Assembly: GCA_965238265.1 (NCBI GenBank)
Contig: OZ250185.1
Coordinates: 4,216,001 to 4,280,000, forward strand
DNA: 64,000 nt
Direction: 5' to 3'
Origin: JAJDUF01 sp965238265
GTDB lineage: Bacteria > Chloroflexota > UBA11872 > UBA12225 > JAJDUF01
In this document: positions 18,314-26,027 of the stretch, in pieces
How positions within the stretch are numbered: position 1 is the first letter of the stretch
Layout: each line of letters starts with the position of its first letter
The notes under the pieces: model-generated
Told to the model about the DNA's origin: nothing
Database searches by the model: none
Seen by the model: only the letters and a program-made list of their open reading frames with translations
Position numbers and translations under genes: made by a program

Positions 18314-18616
18314 CTACGCTGGTGGCCACGCCCCGGACGATGCGGCGGTCGCTTGTTGCAGAGCCGCCGACACAGAGTCAAGCTCTTCCCGCAAGTCTTG
18401 CCTTAACTCAGGCTCGGTGATGTCGCCGTTGCTCAACTCCGCCAGGCTTAACTCAATCGCACCGAGCAGTTGCACTACGGTAGCATTCGGAGGAAGAGAT
18501 GCCGGGAGATGAATGTGCTGGGCTGCACTGTCTTCCAACGCCGCCAGGTCAATCTCGTTCCGGAGATACTGGCGCACAGCGTCAAGCACTGCCGTAGTAG
18601 CAGCCGTGAGATCCAT
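18314..18616 (-). CDS. Small hypothetical protein (100 aa), paralogue of 15997-16299
   Basis: 100 aa from the ATG at 18616 (MDLTAATTAV). A longer frame upstream exists but the chosen start gives the same length as its paralogue and aligns from the first residue. Conserved parts are RQYLRNEIDLAALEDSAAQH, LPPNATVVQLLGAIELSLAE and NGDITEPELRQDL. Predominantly helical and acidic, without signal or membrane segment. Role unknown. Duplicates on either side of a glycosyltransferase gene suggest local duplication of the whole unit followed by loss of one transferase copy. Confidence 0.68.
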   Translation of the reverse strand: MDLTAATTAVLDAVRQYLRNEIDLAALEDSAAQHIHLPASLPPNATVVQLLGAIELSLAELSNGDITEPELRQDLREELDSVSAALQQATAASSGAWPPA

Positions 18617-18939
18617 GTTTTCTGCCGGCCCTATCCGACCATCTGCGGTCCGGTGGCTGGATACGTCAAGTATACGACAGCTCTTCAATACCCTGCACAT
18701 CTGGGAAAGAGTTGAGGCTGGGGAATTGGAGATCAGAGTCCGTAAGGATCGCTTATGTAGACAGACCTTTGAGCCGGCCGGTACGCGCAGCCAGATACTC
18801 TGGATAGTGCAGCAAGGCTACGCGGTAGCGCTAGTACATGTCTACTTGCGGCCGGATGGCTCGCTTGGTGGGAGCGGCCGGCCCGATCCAAAGGTGGTCA
18901 TTCATCATGGTGTCGAGTTTCGCACCCGAGCGAGAGGCT
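18617..18939. other. Stretch without a recognisable gene
   Basis: About 320 bp upstream of the 100-aa protein gene. Short frames exist on both strands but show no family features. The distal part leads into a decayed toxin gene. Confidence 0.5.
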
Positions 18940-19146
18940 CTACTTCCCACAAATAGGTATTGAACCGCGCGGCAGCATCGCGCCGTCGCCTGCTGCAGAT
19001 CCACCGACACAGACTGCCCGTTTGTCCTCGGTATCATCCTGAATGATGGCAAAGCCCTCGTTGCCCAGGGCAGCCAGCAGCCGTCGAGCGTCTGCTCGGC
19101 CCTTGAGCCAATCCACCACCCGATCCGTGTCGACAAGATACTTCAT
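18940..19146 (-). pseudogene. Truncated PIN-domain (VapC-like) toxin
   Basis: 68 aa. It begins like a PIN ribonuclease toxin: MKYLVDTDRVVDWLKGRADARRLLAAL, with the first catalytic Asp in LVDTD. It then loses the fold after residue about 40 (GFAI) and ends in an unrelated tail. Intact VapC toxins are about 130 aa with further acidic residues, all missing here. The tail DNA (about 18974-19010) resembles the 3' part of the 100-aa gene at 18314-18616, so a deletion or recombination fused the two. The start overlaps the antitoxin stop by ATGA (19143-19146), typical of toxin-antitoxin operons. The product should be inactive. Confidence 0.7.
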
Positions 19147-19436
19147 AGCTCTACCGGCGGCCGGGTGGAGCGTTTTCGCTGCTCGTAAATCTCCTTGATG
19201 AGCTTGTCGGTGTCCACATCCTTCCAAGCTCCGAACGAGGACAGAAATGCCTCGTAGTCGGCCTTACTCTTGGCCCGACGCTGGCGCGGCGCGGCCTCCG
19301 GAGCCGGCTGGAGCAAGACCGCAGTGCCGTCGCGCTCGACCACCACGACCTCCTGATCGCAGACAACGCGCTCGAAGACCGCGCTGAGGTTAGCGGCGAA
19401 TTCGTCGAACGAGATGTGCTTTTCCAATTTGCTCAT
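19143..19436 (-). CDS. Antitoxin of a VapBC/Phd-type toxin-antitoxin pair
   Basis: 97 aa from the ATG at 19436. The N-terminal half, EKHISFDEFAANLSAVFERVVCDQEVVVVERDGTAVLLQP, has the Phd/YefM-type layout: a short helix, then EVVVVERDGTAVLLQP as the DNA-binding beta strands. The C-terminal half is basic and acidic (RRAKSKADYEAFLSSFGAWKDVDTDKLIKEIYEQRKR), matching the toxin-binding tail of VapC partners. Its stop overlaps the start of the truncated PIN toxin. It would act as autorepressor and toxin neutraliser, but the partner is broken. The frame continues upstream into an IS630 remnant; the fused longer start at 19727 is unlikely to be used. Confidence 0.72.
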   Translation of the reverse strand: MSKLEKHISFDEFAANLSAVFERVVCDQEVVVVERDGTAVLLQPAPEAAPRQRRAKSKADYEAFLSSFGAWKDVDTDKLIKEIYEQRKRSTRPPVEL

Positions 19437-19479
19437 GTCCTGCGTCCCTTCGAGTGCAGTGTAGCACCCTTGAGCAGAC

Positions 19480-19840
19480 ACCTTGTCTGCAAGCAGTTGG
19501 CGGGGCCAACTCGTGTGTCCGGCGGGCGGATCGCTGCAGGCGATGGCCACCAGATGCGCTTCCGGCCGGCCGGCCAACTTGCGCCGCGGGCCCGGCCGCG
19601 GTCGCTCATCGAGGGCGCTGGTCAGTCCCGCGGTCACGAACCGGGTCCGCCCGCTGGCCACCGTACGAGGGCTGATCGCAAGCGCAGCGGCTAGCGCTCG
19701 GTTCACCAAACCGGCGGCGGCTTTCAACAGCGCCAGGGCCCGCTTGACCGTGCGGGCGGACGACTTGCCACGGGGGGGGGGGGCCTCTCAGCCAGACGAG
19801 CACGTTCGGGGGCGGTCAGCTTGACTTTGTATTTGCGAGC
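19480..19840 (-). pseudogene. IS630-type transposase N-terminal remnant with frameshift at a G12 tract
   Basis: The complement reads as the helix-turn-helix part of an IS630/Tc1-type transposase: KYKVKLTAPERARLAE, then after a frame change at the run of 12 G at 19772-19783, VKRALALLKAAAGLVNRALA, AISPRTVASGRTRFVTAGL, and PGPRRKLAGRPEAHLVAIAC. It stops near LLADKV, so the whole DDE catalytic part is missing. The remnant abuts the antitoxin gene, suggesting the element inserted upstream of the toxin-antitoxin locus and was mostly lost. Confidence 0.72.
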
Positions 19841-20002
19841 AGGCCTGTCCGGAGAGCTCCGCGCTGCAAGATCATGCCGGCGGCTAATCGCTTGCTCATA
19901 CAATGACACAACCACCTGGATACAGTACTAGCTATTGGTACAGAACACAGTTGTAGAGGGTACTCTTCTGTGGCGGTTACAATGTCTTCTCGCCAGCGAC
20001 CG

Positions 20003-21316
20003 TCAGCCGCCGACTTGCTCCGGCTGCTCCACGTCATGCCTGGCGCCGCGCCGCGCCCACAGCCACTGCACTAGCTCGACAACTCCCGCCGCCGCGAATA
20101 AGAGCAAGATCGGCTCGATACGCATTCGCAGGCGAATGCCGGCGAAGACGAGGATGCCACTCGCGCTCCCCATGACCACCCACAATAGCAGCGGCCAAGT
20201 CTGCGGCCAGCGGCGTAAGCTGAGTAGGGCACCAATAACCATGAAGGGAATGAGCACCCCATAGGACAGCAGACTGACCAGGGCATAGCGCCGGTTGATC
20301 TCGTTGCTGGGCGTCAACTTGAACAGCAGCCCGGCCTTGGCCACCATGAACCGCACTGTCCGTGCCGGATCGTTGGCCATAAAGCCCAGCCCCTCGCTCA
20401 ACAGGCGATCCTCGCGCTCTGGTTCCGACAGACCGGTCAAGTCCGGCAGTGGAATATCGTCGCTACGCACGCGCTGATCGGCTGTCATGCGGGGGTGGTA
20501 ATACTTGTAGAGGTTGTAGCCGAGCTTGGTGGTGACAAAGAGGCGGTCGAACCGGGCGTAGTTGAACCCGACCCAGGGCGACAACGTGGCCGCAAACACC
20601 GCCACGAGCGCGATGAGCGAGATGAGCTGCGCTCGTAGGGGCGCAACATGTTGCGCCCCTACATGCAAGGGTACCGACCACCAGGCCAGCACAACGACCA
20701 GGATAACTGCGAAGTACAGCGCCTCGGCGCGGGCGAGCACCGTCAGTCCGGCGCTGATGCCCAGCGTGAGGACCGCTAGTGTGCCACTGATACGCTGCTG
20801 CGCTACGGCGCGAGCGAGCGTCAGGAGGATCAGCAGGAGGAAGACAAAGAGTGTTTCGGTCAGTATCTGCCCGGTGTAATAGATGAAGAAGGGGTAGATG
20901 GCGGCAAACCCGGCGCCAAGCAGCGCAATCCGCGGGCCAAAGATGGAGCGTCCGAGCACGTACAGCAGGCCGCAAGAGGCCGTGCCCAGCACTACTTGGA
21001 CCAAACGCACCGCGAGGAAGTCGTGGCCCACCAGCGCGTAGATGCCGGCGAGGAATAGCGGGTAGAGCGGGTCCCAGAGCGCCGTGGGGTGCTCGGTGCC
21101 GGCGGGAAAGTAAAAGCTGGCCCCGACGTAAGGCCGGCCGGCCAGTAGATTGCGGGCCAGTTGATCGTAGGTAAGCGGATCGGCTTCAAAGGTGACGTTG
21201 AGCGTGTTCCCCAGCGTCAGGACGTAACCGAGCCGCACCGCGCCAGCCACTACCAACACCAGCGCCAGTGCTGGCCAGGCTGTGTCGAGGAGCTTCGTGA
21301 GCCGCGCTTGTGACAT
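20003..21316 (-). CDS. GT39/ArnT-like membrane glycosyltransferase
   Basis: 437 aa, about ten hydrophobic segments. The first loop has VTFEADPLTYDQLARNLL (about residues 41-58), with the acidic metal/donor motif of GT-C enzymes, followed by YFPAGTEHPTALWDPLYPLFLAG (about 69-91), matching the family's P-P-LYP element. IYPFFIYYTGQILTETLFVFLLL (about 139-161) is a typical membrane pattern of these proteins. Expected role: transfer of a sugar from a polyprenyl donor on the outer face of the membrane. Unusually, a perfect 28-bp palindrome of an intergenic repeat family is embedded in frame (20635-20662), adding HVGAQHVAPL between two helices. Starts with ATG at 21316. Confidence 0.8.
   Translation of the reverse strand: MSQARLTKLLDTAWPALALVLVVAGAVRLGYVLTLGNTLNVTFEADPLTYDQLARNLLAGRPYVGASFYFPAGTEHPTALWDPLYPLFLAGIYALVGHDFLAVRLVQVVLGTASCGLLYVLGRSIFGPRIALLGAGFAAIYPFFIYYTGQILTETLFVFLLLILLTLARAVAQQRISGTLAVLTLGISAGLTVLARAEALYFAVILVVVLAWWSVPLHVGAQHVAPLRAQLISLIALVAVFAATLSPWVGFNYARFDRLFVTTKLGYNLYKYYHPRMTADQRVRSDDIPLPDLTGLSEPEREDRLLSEGLGFMANDPARTVRFMVAKAGLLFKLTPSNEINRRYALVSLLSYGVLIPFMVIGALLSLRRWPQTWPLLLWVVMGSASGILVFAGIRLRMRIEPILLLFAAAGVVELVQWLWARRGARHDVEQPEQVGG
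20635..20662. repeat. Perfect 28-bp palindrome inside a coding sequence (family D)
   Basis: GTAGGGGCGCAACA joined directly to its reverse complement. Related GTAGGGGCGCAGCATGCTGC elements occur intergenically near 9415, 31405 and 31540. Here the repeat is translated in frame within a loop of the GT39-like protein. Confidence 0.85.
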
Positions 21317-21426
21317 TGCTTGTTCCCCTCACCGCAACCCTCTTCCCCTAGAAGAGGGAGCCGGCCGGCAGACCAACGGCAGTAGATGTAACCTCTCAGT
21401 GCCGCTGCACCGGACAGCTAGTGCCC

Positions 21427-22788
21427 CTACGGCCAGCGTGATGCCGCCAGGAGCGGCGCCAGGGCGTCTGCCGCCGACTGTACCACCCTACCCACCGGTG
21501 TATGACCGTCTAATGCTGGTCCCAGCTCGCGATTGAGGATCCGCTCTATCTCCGGCCAGCGGCTCGGATAGGGTGGCACTGCGCCATAGGTCCCCGTCTC
21601 GATAAAGGTCCGGAGCGCCCGTATCAGGCTCGGCGTCTCCCGCCATTGCTCCCACAGTGTCCGCCCCGCCAGTGTATCCCGCCAGACGGGCAAGCCGGCG
21701 CCGTCCGCGGCCACGATCTCCTGTCCCGCATCCGTCACCAGGGCGACTAGCGCCCGACGCGCCGCATCCGGCTGCGCCGCCGCCCCCGTCAAAAGCAGAG
21801 CATCCGAGCGTAGCAGGGTCGTGCGCCGCACGCCGCGGGGCAGGGGCCGCGCCGCATGGCCGGCTGCCAGCGCTTGGCCCACTGTGCGCCAGGTCGGTTC
21901 CACCATGACGATAGCACCGGCGCTGCCCTCGGCGGAGGGAACGGGCGCAACGCGTTGCGCCCCTCCGGTGGTCGGCTGCGGCGTCGTGCGCCACTCGGCA
22001 TAGCTGTACAGAGCAGCTACGGCAGCCGGCTCGGTGAGTGCCGTGGACGTAGCGCCGTGCCGCCATAACGCGGCGTGGTTCAGCCAGAGCCACGGCAGCC
22101 AATCCGACCAGCGTGTACTGCCCCGAAAGGGTGGCGGTCCCGGAACATTTGCCGTTGCCAGCTCCTGAAACCGCGCGATAGCGGCCTCCATTGCCGATAG
22201 AGACCAGCGGTCGTCCCGCCAGTGGTCGGGCGGCAGCTTTAGCTCGGCCCGTTGCCAGGCAGCGCTGTCGAGCAGCAACGCGGTGCCTCGCCAGCGCCAG
22301 GGCAAGCCGTACAGCACTCCTTCGAGGCTCAACGCTCCGAACAGACGATGGACGAAGCGGTCGCGGGTAGGCGCGTTCTTGCCGCGCAAGAGGTCGGCCG
22401 TCGCCGCCAGGCCACCCGTCGCCGCCAGCTGCGTCACGTGGGAGTCCGGCACCGCCAGCAGGCCGGCCGGCTCGCCGGCGGCGAGTGACCGAGCAGCATC
22501 GTCAATCCCGACTACCTCCGGCGCCAGCGGCACGGCCGGCTCCCGCTCGGCCAGCCGCGCTGCCAGCTTTGGCCAGAGCTGCCCGTCGGTGGGCTGTGTC
22601 GCCACGGCACCGAGCGGCACCGGAGTTGGCGGACCGGTAGGAGCCGCTTGCTCCGAGCGGGTGACGCTACTCCACAGCGCAGCCCCAACCGCGCTGCCGC
22701 CGGCGATGACGACCACGCCCCCCGCTCCGAGCAGCGCCCGCCGCCTGCGGCGGCGCGTCAGCAGCCCGCGAGCCGGCCGGTTACTCAT
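21427..22788 (-). CDS. Extracellular solute-binding-like protein (ABC sugar-binding fold), possible Tat substrate
   Basis: 453 aa from the ATG at 22788, which overlaps the upstream GNAT stop by ATGA. The N-terminus LLTRRRRRRALLGAGGVVVIAGGSAVGAAL is a signal sequence with an Arg cluster before the hydrophobic core, compatible with Tat export. The body resembles family-1 sugar-binding proteins: LYGLPWRWRGTALLLDSAAW (about 165-184) is the common Y-G-L-P...L-Y-D/N segment, and a late RRALVALVTDAGQEIVA stretch matches the end-of-domain pattern. No permease or ATPase is adjacent, so its transporter or other role is unclear. An 18-bp palindrome of a repeat family is embedded in frame at 21944-21961. 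Confidence 0.6.
   Translation of the reverse strand: MSNRPARGLLTRRRRRRALLGAGGVVVIAGGSAVGAALWSSVTRSEQAAPTGPPTPVPLGAVATQPTDGQLWPKLAARLAEREPAVPLAPEVVGIDDAARSLAAGEPAGLLAVPDSHVTQLAATGGLAATADLLRGKNAPTRDRFVHRLFGALSLEGVLYGLPWRWRGTALLLDSAAWQRAELKLPPDHWRDDRWSLSAMEAAIARFQELATANVPGPPPFRGSTRWSDWLPWLWLNHAALWRHGATSTALTEPAAVAALYSYAEWRTTPQPTTGGAQRVAPVPSAEGSAGAIVMVEPTWRTVGQALAAGHAARPLPRGVRRTTLLRSDALLLTGAAAQPDAARRALVALVTDAGQEIVAADGAGLPVWRDTLAGRTLWEQWRETPSLIRALRTFIETGTYGAVPPYPSRWPEIERILNRELGPALDGHTPVGRVVQSAADALAPLLAASRWP
21944..21961. repeat. Perfect 18-bp palindrome inside the solute-binding-like gene
   Basis: GGCGCAACG-CGTTGCGCC, with flanking GGAGGGAACG and CCTCCGG. It resembles the GGCGCAACATGTTGCGCC core at 20639-20658. 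Translated as GGAQRVAP in the protein, between two otherwise sensible segments. Confidence 0.7.
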
Positions 22789-23372
22789 GCGCCGTCGGTT
22801 CCATGCGATGGAGACGAGCCAAGCCGCGCGATGACCGCCGCCCACCGCGCCCGATGGTCGTCCCCCGGCGCCGCATCGGGTGGGTAAAGCGGCTCCAGGC
22901 CCAACGACAGGTAGGCGCGGATGGCCGAGCGCCGCCAATCATCGGTCCGCAAGCGCGCCGAGCGAAAGCCGTGTTGCCGCATGTAGCGCAGCACGGCGAG
23001 CGTCACAACCCGCCCGAGGCCGTGGCCGCGGTGCTCCGGGAGCACACAGACCATGTGGACAAGGCCCTCGTCTTGCTCGTTCGGGTGGTCGGTCCAGGCA
23101 CAGGCAGAGCCAATCGCGGGGCCGGCCGCGTCTTGCACCGTGGCGAAGAACAGGCCGTCGGGGCGGAATTGCGGTCGCCCGGTCAGGTGCTCTACACAGC
23201 GCGCCGCCGTCCAGTCGCTGCCGATACCGGTATTCATGATCGTCGCCCACGCCGCCTCGTCTCCACGACGATAGGGGCGCAGGGCATACCCGGACAGCAC
23301 GACGAGCCGGGGCAATCCGTCGAGGTTGGGCCGGCGCATCATAAGTTGCTGGCGCTCAGTTGCCGGCGACAT
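22785..23372 (-). CDS. GNAT family N-acetyltransferase
   Basis: 195 aa from the ATG at 23372, chosen because GAGGAG lies 4-5 bases upstream; a GTG start at 23399 is less likely. Core motif: LVHMVCVLPEHRGHGLGRVVTLAVLRYMRQHGF (about residues 105-137), with the acetyl-CoA loop RGHGLG. SARLRTDDWRRSAIRAYLSLGLEPL (about 138-162) matches the family's last helix and strand. The gene overlaps the solute-binding-like gene by ATGA, so the two are translationally coupled. Substrate unknown. Confidence 0.85.
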   Translation of the reverse strand: MSPATERQQLMMRRPNLDGLPRLVVLSGYALRPYRRGDEAAWATIMNTGIGSDWTAARCVEHLTGRPQFRPDGLFFATVQDAAGPAIGSACAWTDHPNEQDEGLVHMVCVLPEHRGHGLGRVVTLAVLRYMRQHGFRSARLRTDDWRRSAIRAYLSLGLEPLYPPDAAPGDDHRARWAAVIARLGSSPSHGTDGA

Positions 23373-23575
23373 TGGCTCCTCGGTTGGCGTTGCTTGCACA
23401 GGCGCAGCGGGCTGCGTAGCCCCTCCCGTAGAGGCGTCCGGTCGAACGCCTTAGCGGGATGCTGCTACCCTCGCCAAGATGGTAGCAAGCGGCGCGCGGC
23501 TGACAGATTGGGGTAGCTACGCTAGATTTAGGCGGACGACGACAGGGTGAGATGACACGGTGAAGGGATAGCCGC

Positions 23576-25270
23576 ATGGCTCGCACCGACTACGCCGCGA
23601 TCCTGGCCGACCTGCCGCGAGAGCGCACGCAGCTCTTGCCGGCGCTGCGGGCAATCCACGCTGCCGAATCCTATCTCTCGGCCGAGGGGCTACGCGCCGT
23701 CTCCCGGCACCTCTTTGTGCCGGAAAGCACCGTCTACGGCATTGCGACCAGCTACAACGAGCTGCGTCTGGAGCAGCCGCACGGCCGGGTCGTCGGTGTC
23801 TGCACCTGCCTCAGCTGTCGCCAACATGGGGCGCACGAGCTACTGGCCGCGGCCCGCAGCCTCGCGGACGAGGTTGGTGGCTGCACCGTGGTCGAGCACG
23901 AGTGTCTGTTCATCTGCGACGCCGGTCCCGTGGCCGAGGTAGACGGACGCTGCATCACCGGCGCCACGCCGGAGATTCTGCGCGCCGCCCTGGCGTCGCC
24001 GGAGCCGCCGTCTCATCCCGTCCGTCCGGTCCGCGCCGCCCGGCCGCCGGAAGTGCGCCGCGTGCTGCGACGGTGCGCGGCGGTTGATCCCCTCTCCCTG
24101 GATTCCGCGCGTGCCGCTGGTGGCTATCAGGCCCTAGAGCGGGCGCAGGCGTTGGGACCGGAGGCAGTGATCGCGCTGATCGAGGCGGCTGGCCTGCGTG
24201 GTCGTGGGGGCGCCTATTTCCCGCTGGCAATCAAGTTGCAGACGGCGCATCAGTACGCCGGCCCGCGCTACTACGTGGTGAACGCCGAAGAGGGGGAGCC
24301 GGGGGTCTCCAAGGACCGTTACCTCATGGAATATGATCCGCACTTGCTCGTGGAAGGGATGCAGATTGCGGCCCTCGCCCTCGAAGCCGCGCGCATCTAT
24401 CTCTACATCAACGGGCAGGCTGATCTCTCCGCCGAACGGATGGGGATGGCACTGGCACAGGCGCAAGCCAGCGGCCTCCTGCCGGTCCCGGTCGAGGTGC
24501 GGCGCGGCGCTGGCGGCTACGTGTGCGGCGAGGAGTCGGTCATCCTCAACAGCATCGAGGGCGACCGGGCCGAGCCGCGGCTGAAGCCACCCCTGCCCGT
24601 CGAGCGGGGGCTATGGGGCCAGCCGACCGTCATCAGCAACGTCGAGACCCTGTGCAACGTGCCGCTGCTCGTGCAGCAGGGCCGCGAGTGGTATCGCTCC
24701 GTAGGAACCGACGACTTCCCCGGCACCAAAGTCATCAGTCTCGGCGGGGCCGTGCGCCGGCCGGGCACCTACGAAGTGCCGTTCGGCACGACCATCCGTA
24801 CCGTCGTCGAAGAATTGGGCGGCGGCGCCCGCGACGGCCAAGCGATTCAGGCCGTGCTGTGTGGTGGACCATCGGGAGGCCTGATCCCGGCCGACCGGCT
24901 GGATATTCCCATCGCCGGCGGTCCGCTCGCCGACACTCACGCGATGCTCGGCGCCGGCGGGATAGTGGCCATTGACGACCGCCTACCCATCATCGCGGCC
25001 GTCGAGCACTTGTCAGCGTACAACGCCCGCGAATCGTGCGGGAAGTGTACGCCCTGCCGCGAAGGCATGGCGCACATGACCCGTCTCATCGGCTCGGTGC
25101 GTCGCGGCACAGCGGACGCGCTGGCGCTGGCCCAGTTGGACGCGCTACCCGAAGTCATCACCGCGGCCTCGCTGTGCGGCCTCGGCCAAGCCGCCCCGAT
25201 GCCCTATCTCAGCCTCTGCCGCAGCTTCCCGGACGAGCTAAGGCCGCGGAACCCTTGCCCAAACGATTGA
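23576..25270 (+). CDS. NuoE-NuoF fusion (NADH dehydrogenase-type flavoprotein), altered C-terminus
   Basis: 564 aa. Residues about 1-145 are a NuoE-like thioredoxin fold with the [2Fe-2S] ligands VCTCLSC and ECLFIC (CX4C...CX3C). Residues about 165-560 are NuoF: GRGGAYFPLAIK, NAEEGEPGVSKDRYLMEYDP for FMN/NADH, GAGGYVCGEESVILNSIEG, an SLBB segment, and ESCGKCTPCREG...SLCGLGQAAP for the [4Fe-4S] cluster. Such fusions act as the NADH module of formate dehydrogenases, bidirectional hydrogenases or Nuo-like complexes; no partner subunit is adjacent. After FPDEL the last residues RPRNPCPND come from inserted DNA; the likely native end, FPDELPRR then TAG, is found about 720 bp downstream at 25941-25975. 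Confidence 0.88.
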   Translation: MARTDYAAILADLPRERTQLLPALRAIHAAESYLSAEGLRAVSRHLFVPESTVYGIATSYNELRLEQPHGRVVGVCTCLSCRQHGAHELLAAARSLADEVGGCTVVEHECLFICDAGPVAEVDGRCITGATPEILRAALASPEPPSHPVRPVRAARPPEVRRVLRRCAAVDPLSLDSARAAGGYQALERAQALGPEAVIALIEAAGLRGRGGAYFPLAIKLQTAHQYAGPRYYVVNAEEGEPGVSKDRYLMEYDPHLLVEGMQIAALALEAARIYLYINGQADLSAERMGMALAQAQASGLLPVPVEVRRGAGGYVCGEESVILNSIEGDRAEPRLKPPLPVERGLWGQPTVISNVETLCNVPLLVQQGREWYRSVGTDDFPGTKVISLGGAVRRPGTYEVPFGTTIRTVVEELGGGARDGQAIQAVLCGGPSGGLIPADRLDIPIAGGPLADTHAMLGAGGIVAIDDRLPIIAAVEHLSAYNARESCGKCTPCREGMAHMTRLIGSVRRGTADALALAQLDALPEVITAASLCGLGQAAPMPYLSLCRSFPDELRPRNPCPND

Positions 25271-25436
25271 CTTCAGCCATGAAGTCCGCTTCGAGATTTC
25301 GCTGCTGGGCCATCAGAGACCTTGCCAGAGCACTCAGGGACGGCTTGTCCGGTCGTTCGGCTACTGCTCGCTCTACCCGAGCCAACGTAGCACTCGTCTC
25401 TTCCAGCCGCTCTTGTAGCTCTAGGAGCCTAGTCAT
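25260..25436 (-). pseudogene. Truncated copy of the coiled-coil partner gene (first about 60 codons)
   Basis: The complement encodes MTRLLELQERLEETSATLAR and on to LEADFMAEVNRLG, nearly the same as the first 60 residues of the intact gene at 26028-26963, then runs into the antisense of nuoF. It overlaps the fragment of the upstream gene by ATGA exactly as in the intact locus. Non-functional by truncation. Confidence 0.85.
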
Positions 25437-25553
25437 GGAGTATCTCCGATCAGCTCAATGACGGCTATGCCCTTGGGCGTCCGACCACGAGAATGACCAA
25501 ACAAATTACTCCAGTAGTCACGCCTCTGCTTTCCCAGTAAGTAGTCAGGATGC
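25433..25553 (-). pseudogene. Truncated copy of the nucleotidyltransferase gene (C-terminal about 38 codons)
   Basis: The complement encodes LLGKQRRDYWSNLFGHSRGR, then TPKGIAVIELIGD, matching the end of the intact gene at 26960-27460. The catalytic part is absent. Together with the fragment above, DNA at 25258-25553 is a diverged copy of about 26783-27083. Confidence 0.82.
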
Positions 25554-25649
25554 CCTCCCATGTTTTCCACCACTTTCCGAATGGGCAGAGGCGGCAATGC
25601 AGAGGCACAGGTGGCTACGTTGCAGACATAAATACGCTATACTTCAGGC

Positions 25650-25928
25650 ATGGCTGACAAAAGCTTCACGGTCAGCTTGCCAGCCCGCATCCTGGCAACG
25701 TTCGGCTGGAACGAGTCCGAGGCGTCCCGGCGCATAAGCGAGACGCTGGTCATGGAACTGCTGCGCCTGAACCGCCTCACCGAAGCGGAGGCCGCAGCCG
25801 TGCTCGGCCTGGACAGGTGGGCCCTGCTTGATGTTATGGCGGCGCACCACGTCCCCGCAGTCAGTCTATCTCCTGACGAATGGCACGAGGAGCTCGCAAG
25901 GCCGCTTGATGGCGCAGAGCCGCGGTGA
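25650..25928 (+). CDS. UPF0175 family small protein (antitoxin-like)
   Basis: 92 aa. The central part LVMELLRLNRLTEAEAAAVLGLDRWALLDVMAAHHVPA matches UPF0175, small helix-turn-helix-like proteins often found as antitoxins of PIN toxins: helix, Lx3EAAxxLGxxRWxxLxxLxxHxVP. Residues 1-30 (SFTVSLPARILATFGWNESEASRRISETL) resemble the usual N-terminal strand-helix. No PIN toxin follows; the next coding frame is on the other strand. It lies inside the segment that interrupts nuoF, so it was probably brought in by that event. Confidence 0.72.
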   Translation: MADKSFTVSLPARILATFGWNESEASRRISETLVMELLRLNRLTEAEAAAVLGLDRWALLDVMAAHHVPAVSLSPDEWHEELARPLDGAEPR

Positions 25929-26027
25929 TAGTGTCCGACAGCCGCAACTTCCCGGACGAGCTACCCCGGCGCTAGCCCAATGCTCCACCCGTAAGCGCCC
26001 CGCTGGGAGGCAATTCCGGGCAATAGC

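Larger units (their letters stand above)
25218..25963. other. Insertion in the nuoF 3' end flanked by a 23-bp direct duplication
   Basis: The 23-bp stretch at 25218-25240 (GCCGCAGCTTCCCGGACGAG then CTA) is repeated at 25941-25963 with one mismatch. Only the distal copy continues to a plausible native stop (PRR, TAG 25973-25975). Between them lie about 700 bp: a truncated copy of the nucleotidyltransferase/partner locus and a UPF0175 gene. No transposase or clear terminal inverted repeat is seen. Confidence 0.65.

Noticed and set aside
19143..19727. A 194-aa transposase-antitoxin fusion protein
   Set aside because: The N-terminal half is an IS630 remnant read by chance in the same frame; the antitoxin has its own ATG at 19436 and the typical length.
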